Shown one piece after another: positions 6,798-15,713 of a stretch of DNA of 49,135 nucleotides. The DNA comes from JBJYIN01 sp046237015 (GTDB lineage: Bacteria > Pseudomonadota > Gammaproteobacteria > Enterobacterales > Enterobacteriaceae). Below the pieces are notes generated by a model. It did no database searches. It had not been told where the DNA came from and saw nothing but the letters and a program-made list of their open reading frames with translations. The stretch is from the NCBI RefSeq assembly GCF_046237015.1, contig NZ_JBJYIN010000024.1, positions 1 to 49,135 of the forward strand, in the 5' to 3' direction. How positions within the stretch are numbered: the stretch's first letter is position 1; every line of letters begins with the position of its first letter. A program made the position numbers and the translations under genes.

Positions 6798-8231
6798 TTA
6801 CTGCATTAGCAAATAGAGATTAGTATCACCACGCCGAATATTCAGCGCCAGAACCGTAGGTTTGCTATCCAAAATCTTACGCAACTCACCGATATTCTGT
6901 ATTGCCTGCTGGTTTACACCGAAAATAATATCGTCTTTTTTCAGACCAATTTTTGCTGCGGCCGTACCCGGTTTAACGTTATCGACCTTTACACCCTTCT
7001 GACCATTTTGTTCCGTGTTACTTAGCTCAGCACCTTCAATGCCAGAGTAGAGGTTACCCGAAGCGACTTGCGCCTGACTGCTTTGTTGGAGCGTCACATT
7101 AACCGTTACCGGTTTCCCCTCCCGCAATAGTCCAAGAGAGACCTTACTTCCAATCGGCAACGAACCCACCTGAGCCCGTAATGCAGAGAAACTGCTGATA
7201 GCCTTACCGTTTAGCGTCACAATCACGTCACCGGCTTTTATTCCCGCTTCGGCGGCCGCAGATTTTGGTTGGACCTGGCTGACAAAAGCGCCTCGTTGAG
7301 CATCCACCTTCATGGCCTGAGCCAGTTCAGAATTTAATTCTGTACCGGTAATCCCCAGCTCACCACGTTTCACTTCACCAAACTCAACAATCTGCCCAAC
7401 CAGACTCTTCACCATATTACTTGGGATAGCAAAACCGATACCGATGTTGCCACCATCCGGTGCCAGAATCGCCGTATTCAAGCCGATCAATTCACCATTA
7501 AGATTAACCAGCGCCCCACCGGAGTTACCTCGGTTAATCGCCGCATCGGTCTGAATAAAGTTTTCGTAATTTTCAATATTCAATCCACTCCGACCCAATG
7601 CCGAAACGATCCCGGACGTTGCGGTTTCCCCTAACCCATAGGGATTCCCGATCGCTACCGTATAGTCCCCGACTCGCAACTGATCGGAGTCAGCCATTTT
7701 AATTGCCGTCAGATTTTTAAAATCCTTCAGTTGCACCAGCGCAATGTCCGAACGCGGATCATTACCGATCACTTTGGCATCAAATTTACGATCGTCGCTC
7801 AATCTTATCTGGATTTTATCCGCATTCTCAATCACATGGGCATTCGTCACCACATAACCTTTTTCGGCGTTAATCACGACCCCTGCGCCCAATACCTGAA
7901 AGTTTTGCTGTCTGGGGGCTGCGCCTTCATCATCGCCACCTTGACACATGGGAGATGCCTGAAAAGGGGAACCGTCCTGACAGAACGGAGAATCTTCACC
8001 AAAAAAAGGCTGGAGCTGCTGAGGGATTTTCTCTTTGCTGGCACTGGTGTGCCCTTCCACATAAATACTCACGACAGAAGGCATCACTTTTTCCAACATC
8101 GGAGCCAGACTAGGAAGTTGTCCACTGGAAGGCGAAGATTGAGCGGGTTCTGCTGCATGAGCAGCGATAGGCCCCATCGCCAATGCCAGGCTTAAGGCCA
8201 ACGCACTGAGAACCAATGGTTTTCTTTTCAT
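6798..8231 (-). CDS. degP: Periplasmic serine endoprotease/chaperone DegP (HtrA)
   Basis: Degrades or holds misfolded proteins in the periplasm. From ATG 8231 the protein has 477 residues (E. coli 474): signal peptide to AHA-A near residue 26, protease domain with catalytic His132 (TNAHV), Asp162 (DPRSDIAL) and Ser237 (GNSGGAL), then PDZ1 (about 285-380) and PDZ2 (about 395-475). The LA-loop cysteine pair is kept (SPFCQDG..SPMCQGG). Longer in-frame starts exist upstream, but the lysine/arginine-rich MKRK start gives a normal signal peptide. The ribosome site is weak (GAGA about nine bases away). A sigma-E type promoter lies about 140 bases upstream, fitting envelope-stress control. Confidence 0.95.
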   Translation of the reverse strand: MKRKPLVLSALALSLALAMGPIAAHAAEPAQSSPSSGQLPSLAPMLEKVMPSVVSIYVEGHTSASKEKIPQQLQPFFGEDSPFCQDGSPFQASPMCQGGDDEGAAPRQQNFQVLGAGVVINAEKGYVVTNAHVIENADKIQIRLSDDRKFDAKVIGNDPRSDIALVQLKDFKNLTAIKMADSDQLRVGDYTVAIGNPYGLGETATSGIVSALGRSGLNIENYENFIQTDAAINRGNSGGALVNLNGELIGLNTAILAPDGGNIGIGFAIPSNMVKSLVGQIVEFGEVKRGELGITGTELNSELAQAMKVDAQRGAFVSQVQPKSAAAEAGIKAGDVIVTLNGKAISSFSALRAQVGSLPIGSKVSLGLLREGKPVTVNVTLQQSSQAQVASGNLYSGIEGAELSNTEQNGQKGVKVDNVKPGTAAAKIGLKKDDIIFGVNQQAIQNIGELRKILDSKPTVLALNIRRGDTNLYLLMQ

Positions 8232-8371
8232 AGGGATATATCTCATGTTAATCATCACGCAGGTTCCACGACCTGGTATATGCATCATCGTTTAAAAAAC
8301 AAGACAGCAGCTAACCCATTCGATTAACCGCTGTTTGGCAGGTAACGCATGCATACCGTGGTCGTGCTGTA

Positions 8372-8398
8372 TGAGATAATATTGGCCTGACAAAGTTC
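8372..8398 (-). promoter_or_regulatory. Sigma-E type promoter of degP
   Basis: On the minus strand GAACTT is followed by exactly 16 bases and TCTCA. This fits the sigma-E (RpoE) consensus GAACTT-N16-TCTGA with one mismatch. The leader to the degP start would be about 135-140 bases. E. coli degP is also sigma-E driven (established). Confidence 0.75.
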
Positions 8399-8452
8399 AT
8401 CCCGAGAAGATGAGGAAGCGTAAGAAAATATTGGTTCGCTTTACAAAAATTT

Positions 8453-9964
8453 TTATTCCGCCGCCATCAATCTTCGATACTCATCGTAAGCATATAAATC
8501 CGTCATACCACTGATGTAATCCTGAATTAAACGGGCCCGATAATAATATTCATAAATCTCCCGTTCTTTCGGCGGAAGCCCTTGCTGCTTTTCTACGGCT
8601 TCACGGTAAGCAAGGCAGTGTTTACTGGATAATTTATGATACAGCCGAGTTTCTATGGGATAGTGTTTATGACTATCATCGTTCACCAGCCGAGTGAACT
8701 CCTGATACGGCATATCAAGCAATGGACTGTAAATATCCAATAGCCCCCGAATAACACGATCGCCTTGTAACTCTAACTGCTCGACTTCATGGTGGTTAAA
8801 GACGTGCTTAAGCGCTACCTGCTTAAATATTTTCAGCAATTCATTCGAAGGGCTTTTGTCCTCCAATAACGCCTGGTTGAACTCCCCCGCATAAATAGCC
8901 GACAGATTATCCATAAAGCGTTGTGCAGCATGAGGAACCAATTGCCCGACGGTGTAAACTCGCAGATTCATGAAAAATTGATCGTCATAGCTGCGCCACT
9001 TCAGGCGATCGCGCTCGTCATAGGCACGGCCAATCGTTTTCGTAAAAAGATCTTTTTCGCCAATATCGCCCCAGTTTTCCCGCAGGCGTTCGTAGAGCGT
9101 TTCAATCGTGAGAATATCCTTCTCAACGGCGTCTTCCAGATCCGCAATGCAATAAGAAATATCGTCGGCGGCTTCCATAATGTAAGTGAACGGGTGACGA
9201 TGAAATTCCCCCATCGCCAGTTCCTCGCGCAGCCTAGTGACAAACGCTTCTTCCGCCAGATAGTACCCCGGCTTTTTCATCAGATAATCGAATTCTGCTG
9301 GCGGTTCCCCATGCCAATACGCGGGGCGGGTATATTTCAGAATGCACCCCACCTGACCATAGGTCAGATTGAGTTTCAACAAGGTATGGACCAGTCGAAT
9401 GGCCTGCGCATTACCTTCAAAATGGCTCAAATCTTGTCTGACCTGACTACGTAAGTCGTCCAACCCATCCTGTTGCATCCGCAATGCATGAACCTTGCAA
9501 TCATCCACTCGATGCCCATCTGTTACATCCAGAGAATGCGTAGCCAAAAGTTTTCTAAACCACTGGTTAATTGCCGCCTCACCAAAATGTCCAAAAGGAG
9601 GATTACCAATGTCATGCATCAGACACGCCATTTCTATCATGCTTTCAAAGGGTGTCTGTTTGTCAGCTAGCCCAAGCATTTCCAGGCGATTTTCAGATTG
9701 CAATCGGTGCAAAATCTCTTTGGCGATGTAACGTCCAACCTGCTGCACCTCCATAGAGTGAGTCAGACGGGAACGGACAGCCGCATTCCGTTCCAGCGGA
9801 AAAACCTGCGTTTTTTGTTGTAATCGTCGAATCGCTGCGGAGTTAATGATGCGGCCACGATCGCTTTCAAATTGACGAACAATGGCATACGCATCGTCAG
9901 CCGATTTAGGGCGGCTGAAATGACGCTGAAAACTCATTTTCTTGGCAAAATCGATATCAGACAT
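8453..9964 (-). CDS. dgt: Deoxyguanosine triphosphate triphosphohydrolase
   Basis: Hydrolyses dGTP to deoxyguanosine and triphosphate in the cytosol and so influences nucleotide pools. From ATG 9964 it has 503 residues (E. coli 505). HD-domain metal ligands are visible in THSMEVQQVGR, LMHDIGNPPFGHFGE and MEAADDISYCIADLEDAV. The start at 9964 has TGGAGA seven bases upstream; the ATG at 9976 is part of that ribosome site. It is divergent from mtnN (120-base gap) and precedes degP in the same direction, as in E. coli. Confidence 0.96.
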   Translation of the reverse strand: MSDIDFAKKMSFQRHFSRPKSADDAYAIVRQFESDRGRIINSAAIRRLQQKTQVFPLERNAAVRSRLTHSMEVQQVGRYIAKEILHRLQSENRLEMLGLADKQTPFESMIEMACLMHDIGNPPFGHFGEAAINQWFRKLLATHSLDVTDGHRVDDCKVHALRMQQDGLDDLRSQVRQDLSHFEGNAQAIRLVHTLLKLNLTYGQVGCILKYTRPAYWHGEPPAEFDYLMKKPGYYLAEEAFVTRLREELAMGEFHRHPFTYIMEAADDISYCIADLEDAVEKDILTIETLYERLRENWGDIGEKDLFTKTIGRAYDERDRLKWRSYDDQFFMNLRVYTVGQLVPHAAQRFMDNLSAIYAGEFNQALLEDKSPSNELLKIFKQVALKHVFNHHEVEQLELQGDRVIRGLLDIYSPLLDMPYQEFTRLVNDDSHKHYPIETRLYHKLSSKHCLAYREAVEKQQGLPPKEREIYEYYYRARLIQDYISGMTDLYAYDEYRRLMAAE

Positions 9965-10084
9965 ACGGTTCTCCATGTCAAATGGCTACGGCATGATTTC
10001 CTTACTCCATCTCACTCCGTTAGCCATGATAGACTACCCCTTGTGACACATCTTCCATTTATAACAGAATTTACGGGGAACCCT

Positions 10085-10783
10085 ATGAAAGTCGGCATTA
10101 TCGGCGCTATGGAACAAGAAGTGACGCTTCTGCGAGATCGCATCGAGAATCGTGAAACACGACAACGTGCCGGGTGTGAGATTTATACCGGACAGTTGAA
10201 CGGCGTTGATGTCGCCTTGCTGAAATCCGGTATTGGTAAAGTTTCCGCTGCACTGGGTACCACACTGCTACTGGAACATTGCCAGCCGAATGTCGTCATT
10301 AACACCGGCTCAGCAGGTGGGCTCGCCTCTACACTAAAAGTTGGCGATATCGTTGTCTCCGATGAAGTGCGCTACCATGACGCTGACGTGACCGCTTTTG
10401 GCTATGAACCGGGTCAAATGGCTGGTTGTCCGGCAGCATTTATGGCTGATGAGCTGTTAATTACGCTAGCACAGGATGCTATCGCTAAACTGCAACTTAA
10501 GGCCGTTCGCGGTCTTGTCGTTAGTGGAGACGCATTTATCAACGGTGCCACGCCACTCGCTCGCATCCGCACCACCTTTCCTCAGGCTATCGCCGTAGAA
10601 ATGGAAGCAACGGCTGTGGCACATGTTTGCCATCAGTTTGGTGTTCCTTTCGTCATCGTTCGGGCTATTTCTGACGTCGCCGATCAGGTATCACATCTAA
10701 GCTTCGATGAGTTTCTGACTGTCGCCGCTGAACAATCTACCCGTATGGTAGAAACCATGTTACTGGCATTGTCTAAACGTTAA
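10085..10783 (+). CDS. mtnN: 5'-methylthioadenosine/S-adenosylhomocysteine nucleosidase
   Basis: Cleaves adenine from methylthioadenosine, S-adenosylhomocysteine and 5'-deoxyadenosine. It feeds methionine salvage and yields S-ribosylhomocysteine, the substrate from which LuxS makes autoinducer-2. It has 232 residues, the same length as E. coli MtnN (Pfs), with Glu12 (GAMEQEV), the VEMEAT segment (Glu174) and RAISDVAD (Asp197) of the active site. ATG 10085 has GGGGAA just upstream. The frame is open upstream to 9872 but that part reads through dgt. btuF starts two bases after its stop, so the two are translated as one operon. Confidence 0.97.
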   Translation: MKVGIIGAMEQEVTLLRDRIENRETRQRAGCEIYTGQLNGVDVALLKSGIGKVSAALGTTLLLEHCQPNVVINTGSAGGLASTLKVGDIVVSDEVRYHDADVTAFGYEPGQMAGCPAAFMADELLITLAQDAIAKLQLKAVRGLVVSGDAFINGATPLARIRTTFPQAIAVEMEATAVAHVCHQFGVPFVIVRAISDVADQVSHLSFDEFLTVAAEQSTRMVETMLLALSKR

Positions 10784-10785
10784 TC

Positions 10786-11631
10786 ATGATAAAGCCATGG
10801 ACGTTGCGCCTATTGGGCGTTCTGTTTTTTTCGCTATTAGCGACGGCAAATGCCATACCTAAACGCGTCATTAGTCTGGCTCCCCATGCAACCGAGCTTG
10901 CTTATGCTGCGGGGATGGGGAATCAGCTCATTGCAGTCAGTACCTGGTCTGACTATCCTCCGGAAGCAAAAAAGCTAGAGCAGGTGGCGTCCTGGCAAGG
11001 AATCAATCTGGAACGTATTCTGGCACTCAAGCCCGAGCTTATTCTGGCCTGGCGAGAGGGCAATCCACAAAGGCCATTGGAACAGTTGGCTAGTTTCGGT
11101 ATTCCTATCGTTTATTTCGACCTTAAGACGTTGGAAGATATCCCCGCGACGTTACAACAACTGGCAAAATACAGTGAACATCCCGAACAAGCGGAAAAAT
11201 CAGCAGCGGCACTGCTTCAACAAGCGGCAGATTTGAGACAACGTTACGCAAACGTCACATCCTCGGGTAAAACACATCCACCACGACGAGTTTTTATGCA
11301 ATTTGGCCTAATGCCACTTTTCACATCGTCAAAAGACACGCTGCAAAGTCAGATCGTATCGTTATGCGGTGCACAGAATATCTTCAGTGACAGCCCGGTT
11401 CCCTGGCCACAGGTCAGTCGGGAACAAGTGTTAAGACGCGACCCGCAGGCAATCATCGTGAGTGGTTCAGCAACGGCGATCGCCAATACAAAAGCATTTT
11501 GGCTGCCACAGCTCGACGTGCCGGTTATTGCCGTAAATGAAGACTGGTTTAATCGCAGTGGTCCCCGATTATTTTTAGCAGCACAGCGAATTTGTCAACA
11601 GCTAAACGCCCTGCCATCAATCAATGAATAG
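10786..11631 (+). CDS. btuF: Vitamin B12 periplasmic binding protein BtuF
   Basis: Periplasmic receptor passing cobalamin to the BtuCD importer. It has 281 residues (E. coli 266) with a signal peptide ending near ANA-IPKRV (residue 23) and the class III binding-protein fold: RVISLAPHATELAYAAG, STWSDYPPEA, INLERILALKPELILAW. Two lobes are joined by a long helix. It starts two bases after mtnN. E. coli has yadS next; that gene is missing here. No cobalamin riboswitch is seen before mtnN-btuF. Confidence 0.93.
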   Translation: MIKPWTLRLLGVLFFSLLATANAIPKRVISLAPHATELAYAAGMGNQLIAVSTWSDYPPEAKKLEQVASWQGINLERILALKPELILAWREGNPQRPLEQLASFGIPIVYFDLKTLEDIPATLQQLAKYSEHPEQAEKSAAALLQQAADLRQRYANVTSSGKTHPPRRVFMQFGLMPLFTSSKDTLQSQIVSLCGAQNIFSDSPVPWPQVSREQVLRRDPQAIIVSGSATAIANTKAFWLPQLDVPVIAVNEDWFNRSGPRLFLAAQRICQQLNALPSINE

Positions 11632-11702
11632 ATAAAAATAATCAGAAAGCATTATTGATTTAGATACGATAACTCACATACAGTTTGTAACAGTTATTAC
11701 AT

Positions 11703-11730
11703 TTGCGTCACAATAGTTTGACGATAATAT
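11703..11730 (+). promoter_or_regulatory. Candidate sigma-70 promoter for the small exported protein
   Basis: TTGCGT, 16 bases, then TAATAT. The -10 is five of six, the -35 four of six. It would give a leader of about 140 bases. The gap 11632-11875 shows nothing else I can name. Confidence 0.4.
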
Positions 11731-11875
11731 CAGCGCATTGGTGGAAGTTCATACGATCCGTTTCATACTGTCTGTTTCATACTATCCACCCGGCAAAAAT
11801 GTCAAAAGTACGACCAAAAATAAAGAGCACTATTTTGGACCGATATCGGTTCTTTTAACACCAGGTAATCAGAAA

Positions 11876-12142
11876 ATGAGAAAGACGCTGCTTGGCGCAG
11901 GTTTGCTTCTGGCAGCCTGTGCTCCGGCCTATGCTGGGAGCGGCAGTGGGCAAATTAACGCCCGACTGACGATCCTTCCTGCATGCGGTATTGCATCACA
12001 TGCCGGGCAATATCAAATGAAATGCAATGTGGATTCCGTAGCCCAACCCAAAATCACGGAATCATACCTGCCATCAGAACCGATAGCAGAAGGGAAAACC
12101 AATGTTCACACAGAGAACCGCTTGATTACCGTCGAATGGTAA
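11876..12142 (+). CDS. Small exported protein of unknown function
   Basis: I do not recognise this gene. From ATG 11876 (AGGT nine bases upstream) it encodes 88 residues: a clear signal peptide (KTLLGAGLLLAACAPAYA, cleavage about residue 20) and a mature part of about 68 residues with two cysteines spaced 21 apart (LPACGI ... MKCNV). A predicted final strand, NRLITVEW, ends the protein. The pattern INARLTILPACGI followed by a second Cys recalls fimbrial/spore-coat-U (SCPU) beta-sandwich proteins, but it is only about half their length, so this is a weak guess. An upstream extension of the frame to 11738 is unlikely to be translated. It occupies the place where E. coli has yadS and ends at a strong terminator. 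Confidence 0.7.
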   Translation: MRKTLLGAGLLLAACAPAYAGSGSGQINARLTILPACGIASHAGQYQMKCNVDSVAQPKITESYLPSEPIAEGKTNVHTENRLITVEW

Positions 12143-12176
12143 CGCTGAAGATTGACCAAGCCTGACAATAAAAACC

Positions 12177-12209
12177 AAACCCCGTGAACCACTTCCGTTC
12201 ACGGGGTTT
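12177..12209. terminator. Strong terminator after the small exported protein / erpA
   Basis: AAACCCCGTGAAC and GTTCACGGGGTTT form a 13-base perfect stem with a seven-base loop, followed on the plus strand by ATTTTTCTT. It separates the convergent 88-residue gene and erpA and could work in both directions. Confidence 0.9.
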
Positions 12210-12321
12210 ATTTTTCTTAACTTTTGGATGACGGGGGCGCACACATTATCGCCGTCGCGGCGGCCCTCATTCCTCACTTTTATCTGCCAACATCTTTTAT
12301 ACAGTGCAGTTAAACGCCCTG

Positions 12322-12666
12322 TTAGATGCTGAAGGAGGAACCACACCCGCAGGTTGTTTTGGCATTCGGGTTAGTGACGACAAAACGTGACCCTTCCAAT
12401 CCTTCCGTGTAATCAACGGCACCGCCTACCAGATATTGAAGACTCATCGGATCGACAACCAAAGCAACGCCCTGCTTTTCAATGGTCATGTCACCTTCAT
12501 TAATCTGATCATCAAAGGTAAAACCATATTGAAAACCGCTGCATCCCCCGCCGGTAATATAAACCCGAAGCTTCAGCTCAGGATTTTCTTCATCGGCAAT
12601 CAGGTTTTTCACTTTACTCGCTGCTGCATCGGTAAATTGCAGTGGCAATGCTATATCGTCGCTCAT
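12322..12666 (-). CDS. erpA: Iron-sulfur cluster insertion protein ErpA
   Basis: A-type carrier that hands Fe-S clusters to apoproteins, including isoprenoid enzymes; essential in E. coli under aerobic growth. The 114 residues match E. coli ErpA in length and nearly in sequence, with the three cluster-binding cysteines in GGGCSGFQYGF and the C-terminal CGCGSSFSI. ATG 12666 has GGAG nine bases upstream; an 11-codon extension has no support. It lies downstream of clcA in the same direction with a 126-base gap. Confidence 0.97.
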   Translation of the reverse strand: MSDDIALPLQFTDAAASKVKNLIADEENPELKLRVYITGGGCSGFQYGFTFDDQINEGDMTIEKQGVALVVDPMSLQYLVGGAVDYTEGLEGSRFVVTNPNAKTTCGCGSSFSI

Positions 12667-12792
12667 CTCTTTATACTCCCAACTCAGGGTCATCGTCATG
12701 CATACCCAATCATACGCTTATTATCCAGCAGTAGACCAAAACGTTCAAGATTTGACGTATTTTGTTGAATTAATCATCACACCACCCGGCTA

Positions 12793-14181
12793 TCAGGCTT
12801 TTTCTGCTTGGGCCTGTCGTTGTAATGTGCGTGCCAGAATAGATGAATACAAGGGTTTGCCACCTAAAAACTGCGCCAATAGCGTCGCTCCCAGGCAAGT
12901 GACAATCATCGGTAAAATAAGCTGGTAATTGTCTGTCATCTCTAGAACCAACACGATACCGGTGAGCGGTGCCCGCACCGATGCCGCGAATAATGCCCCC
13001 ATGCCAGCAATCGCAAACGTGCTAGCGCCAATAGCATAATCAGGGAAAAATTGATTGGCTGCCATTCCAAACGCCATACCGAGTAATGTCCCTAACGCCA
13101 GCATCGGCGCAAAAATACCGCCAGGAGCCCCCGAACCAAAGCAAAGGAGTGTCATGAACACACGGATAATAAAAATAAACAGCAGCATGCTGATACTGTA
13201 ATGCTCCGCCGCTGCAACTGGGATCAATTCGAACCCACCGCCAGTTGCTTCATGAAACGACAGCGAAAGCACGCCACAAATGCCGCCAGCGATAGCGCCG
13301 ACCAGTAAAAAACGAGACAAATGTTGATGATGATATTGCAGGAAGAATGCCTGAGCACGCAGCACCAATGCATTGAACAGCACCCCAACAACACCAAAAA
13401 TCATGCCAAGAACCAGATACAACCATAGTGTGTTAAGTGGCGCGGACGGCAATTGTCCCACATTGATTACCGCCTGTTCGCCATTAAACAGACGAAACAC
13501 AATACTCGACATAATGACGCCAATGAATACCGCTTTGATGGAAATCAGGTTGTAGCGGAACTGTGGACGCATTTCTTCGATGATGAACAGAATCCCCGCC
13601 AATGGTGCATTGAACGCCGCCGAAAGCCCTGCGGCTGCACCTGTTGCCAACAAAGAGTGTCGCCCTTCCTGTAGTCTTTTGGGGAGGAGATCAGAAACCA
13701 TACCACCAATATTTCCGCCTAATTGTACCGTTGGCCCTTCTCTCCCCAAAACCATGCCAGCCCCTAAAGTACCGATGCCGCCAAAAAACTTAACAGGAAG
13801 CACACGCCACCAGCGCACAGGACGGAGCGCTTCAAGCGCACCTTCAATCTCAGGGATCCCGGATCCTCCGGCTTCCGGTGCAAATCGTCGAACCAGATAG
13901 TAACCAAACATCGCAAGCAACGCGGAGATCATGAAAGCCAATAGCCAGACCACCCAACCTTCAGATGGCTCATTTAATATTGACATACGCTGGTGCGTCA
14001 CCCATCCCACCGCTCTTTCAAAAATGACACCAATCAACCCAACGAGAGTCCCCACCACGGCAGCCAACATCAAAATCAATACCGGCGCTTTATCACGTCG
14101 CATAAATTGTTTTATTGCCGCGTTACGTTCGGCCGTAGAGGAAGAAAATGAAGAGGACGACGATGTATGCAATCTAGGCAC
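12793..14181 (-). CDS. clcA: H+/Cl- exchange transporter ClcA
   Basis: Two chloride ions exchanged for one proton across the inner membrane, used in extreme acid resistance. It has 462 residues (E. coli 473) with the CLC ion-pathway motifs GSGIPE, GREGPTVQ (gating Glu148), FIIEEMRPQF (proton Glu203 equivalent) and GKPLYSSIL (inner-gate Tyr). Numbering of Glu148 equals that of E. coli, which supports the GTG start at 14181, though no good ribosome site is seen. The first 20 residues include a serine run. A hairpin followed by a T-run lies 23-45 bases upstream on the coding strand. It is divergent from hemL. Confidence 0.95.
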   Translation of the reverse strand: MPRLHTSSSSSFSSSTAERNAAIKQFMRRDKAPVLILMLAAVVGTLVGLIGVIFERAVGWVTHQRMSILNEPSEGWVVWLLAFMISALLAMFGYYLVRRFAPEAGGSGIPEIEGALEALRPVRWWRVLPVKFFGGIGTLGAGMVLGREGPTVQLGGNIGGMVSDLLPKRLQEGRHSLLATGAAAGLSAAFNAPLAGILFIIEEMRPQFRYNLISIKAVFIGVIMSSIVFRLFNGEQAVINVGQLPSAPLNTLWLYLVLGMIFGVVGVLFNALVLRAQAFFLQYHHQHLSRFLLVGAIAGGICGVLSLSFHEATGGGFELIPVAAAEHYSISMLLFIFIIRVFMTLLCFGSGAPGGIFAPMLALGTLLGMAFGMAANQFFPDYAIGASTFAIAGMGALFAASVRAPLTGIVLVLEMTDNYQLILPMIVTCLGATLLAQFLGGKPLYSSILARTLQRQAQAEKA

Positions 14182-14203
14182 AGGTTATAAAGCCGAAAAG
14201 AAA

Positions 14204-14226
14204 AATGGGTCATTATTCTACCCATT
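14204..14226 (-). other. Terminator-like hairpin in the clcA leader
   Basis: AATGGGT and ACCCATT make a seven-base stem with a nine-base loop. On the clcA strand the stem runs into TTTTTCTTTT. It stands 23 bases before the clcA GTG, so it could act as an attenuator or cover the start region. It is short and only three pairs are G-C. Confidence 0.4.
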
Positions 14227-14295
14227 CGGGGAGAGGTTGCACACCGAAAGCCGTTTACGAGCGGATGACGTTTACTCTGATATCAGCACAAAGAT

Positions 14296-14324
14296 TTCAT
14301 AATCTGCGGCCAGTTTATTAGAAT
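14296..14324 (+). promoter_or_regulatory. Candidate hemL promoter
   Basis: TTCATA, a 17-base spacer, then TAGAAT. The -10 matches five of six bases and the -35 four of six. It lies 43 bases before the hemL ATG. Confidence 0.5.
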
Positions 14325-14366
14325 GACCTATCTTCCAATGACAAATGCAACGTCAGGACCCCTTTA

Positions 14367-15647
14367 ATGAACAAATCTGAAAGTCTGTATGCTGCGGCAC
14401 AGCAACTCATTCCGGGCGGCGTCAATTCGCCGGTACGTGCATTTAATGGCGTCGGTGGGGCGCCGTTATTTATTGAACGCGCTGATGGTGCCTATCTTTA
14501 TGACGCAGACGGCAAATCCTATATTGATTACGTCGGCTCATGGGGACCGATGGTGCTGGGACATAATCATCCCGCCATTCGTCAAGCCGTGATCGCGGCG
14601 GCAGAACGTGGTTTGAGCTTTGGTGCGCCAACGGAAATGGAAGTGCTGATGGCACGTTTAGTGACATCACTCATGCCTGGCATGGATATGGTTCGCATGG
14701 TGAACTCAGGCACAGAAGCGACAATGAGCGCCATTCGTCTGGCTCGCGGCTATACCGGTCGCGATAAAATCATCAAATTCGAAGGCTGTTATCATGGTCA
14801 TGCCGATTGTTTGCTCGTCAAAGCAGGCTCGGGCGCGTTGACGCTTGGCCAGCCTAACTCCCCCGGCGTTCCGGCAGATTTCGCTCGCCATACCTTAACA
14901 TGTACCTATAACAACCTCGCTTCCGTCCGCGCCGCATTTGAACAGTATCCGCAAGAGATTGCCGCCATCATTGTCGAACCCGTTGCGGGTAACATGAACT
15001 GTGTTCCACCCCTGCCCGAATTTCTACCGGGTTTACGTGCACTGTGTGATGAATTCAGTGCCCTGTTTATTATTGATGAGGTGATGACCGGTTTTCGTGT
15101 GGCTCTGGCGGGTGCGCAATCCCATTATGGCGTTCAGCCCGATCTCACCTGTTTAGGTAAAATTATCGGCGGTGGTATGCCAGTTGGCGCATTCGGCGGC
15201 AAGCGTGAAATAATGCAGGCGCTGGCTCCAACAGGGCCCGTTTATCAGGCAGGAACGCTGTCCGGTAACCCCATTGCCATGGCTGCCGGGTTTGCTTGCC
15301 TAACGGAAGTCGCCAAGCCCGGTGTCCACCAAAAGCTGACTGAACTGACGCAACGACTCACTATTGGGCTGTTGTCTGCCGCCAAAGCGGAAAACATTCC
15401 ATTGGTTATTAATCAGGCGGGTGGAATGTTTGGTCTGTTCTTTACCAATGCTGAAAGCGTGACCTGCTATCAGGATGTCATGCAATGCGATGTCGAACGT
15501 TTTAAACGCTTTTTCCATATGATGCTGGACGAAGGCATTTATCTCGCTCCTTCCGCCTTCGAAGCTGGGTTCATGTCGCTGGCACATAGCAATGAAGACA
15601 TTGACCGCACGATAGAAGCGGCACAATCCTGCTTCGCACGTTTGTAA
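14367..15647 (+). CDS. hemL: Glutamate-1-semialdehyde 2,1-aminomutase
   Basis: PLP enzyme making 5-aminolevulinate, the tetrapyrrole precursor, in the C5 pathway. The 426 residues match the E. coli length. The PLP lysine is Lys265 in TCLGKIIGGGMPVGAFGG; other markers are NSGTEATMSAIRLAR, YHGHAD and FIIDEVMTGFRV. ATG 14367 has AGGACC upstream. It stands alone between clcA (divergent) and fhuB (convergent), the same position as in E. coli. Confidence 0.98.
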   Translation: MNKSESLYAAAQQLIPGGVNSPVRAFNGVGGAPLFIERADGAYLYDADGKSYIDYVGSWGPMVLGHNHPAIRQAVIAAAERGLSFGAPTEMEVLMARLVTSLMPGMDMVRMVNSGTEATMSAIRLARGYTGRDKIIKFEGCYHGHADCLLVKAGSGALTLGQPNSPGVPADFARHTLTCTYNNLASVRAAFEQYPQEIAAIIVEPVAGNMNCVPPLPEFLPGLRALCDEFSALFIIDEVMTGFRVALAGAQSHYGVQPDLTCLGKIIGGGMPVGAFGGKREIMQALAPTGPVYQAGTLSGNPIAMAAGFACLTEVAKPGVHQKLTELTQRLTIGLLSAAKAENIPLVINQAGGMFGLFFTNAESVTCYQDVMQCDVERFKRFFHMMLDEGIYLAPSAFEAGFMSLAHSNEDIDRTIEAAQSCFARL

Positions 15648-15669
15648 ATCAATCTGGCTTTTCCATCAT

Positions 15670-15700
15670 CATAACGGCGTCATCCACTGACGCCGTTATG
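15670..15700. terminator. Hairpin between convergent hemL and fhuB
   Basis: CATAACGGCGTCA and TGACGCCGTTATG form a 13-base perfect stem with a five-base loop. A long T-run is lacking on either side, but position and strength suit transcription termination for both genes. Confidence 0.75.
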
Positions 15701-15713
15701 ATTAATCAGACCC

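Noticed and set aside
9872..10084. N-terminal extension of mtnN
   Set aside because: The extension reads antisense through dgt and has no family match. ATG 10085 has a good ribosome site and gives the exact family length.
9965..10084. Cobalamin riboswitch before mtnN-btuF
   Set aside because: The gap is only 120 bases and shows none of the B12-box features.
13931..14302. 123-codon plus-strand frame opposite the clcA N-terminus
   Set aside because: Low-complexity antisense product with no ribosome site; clcA is certain.
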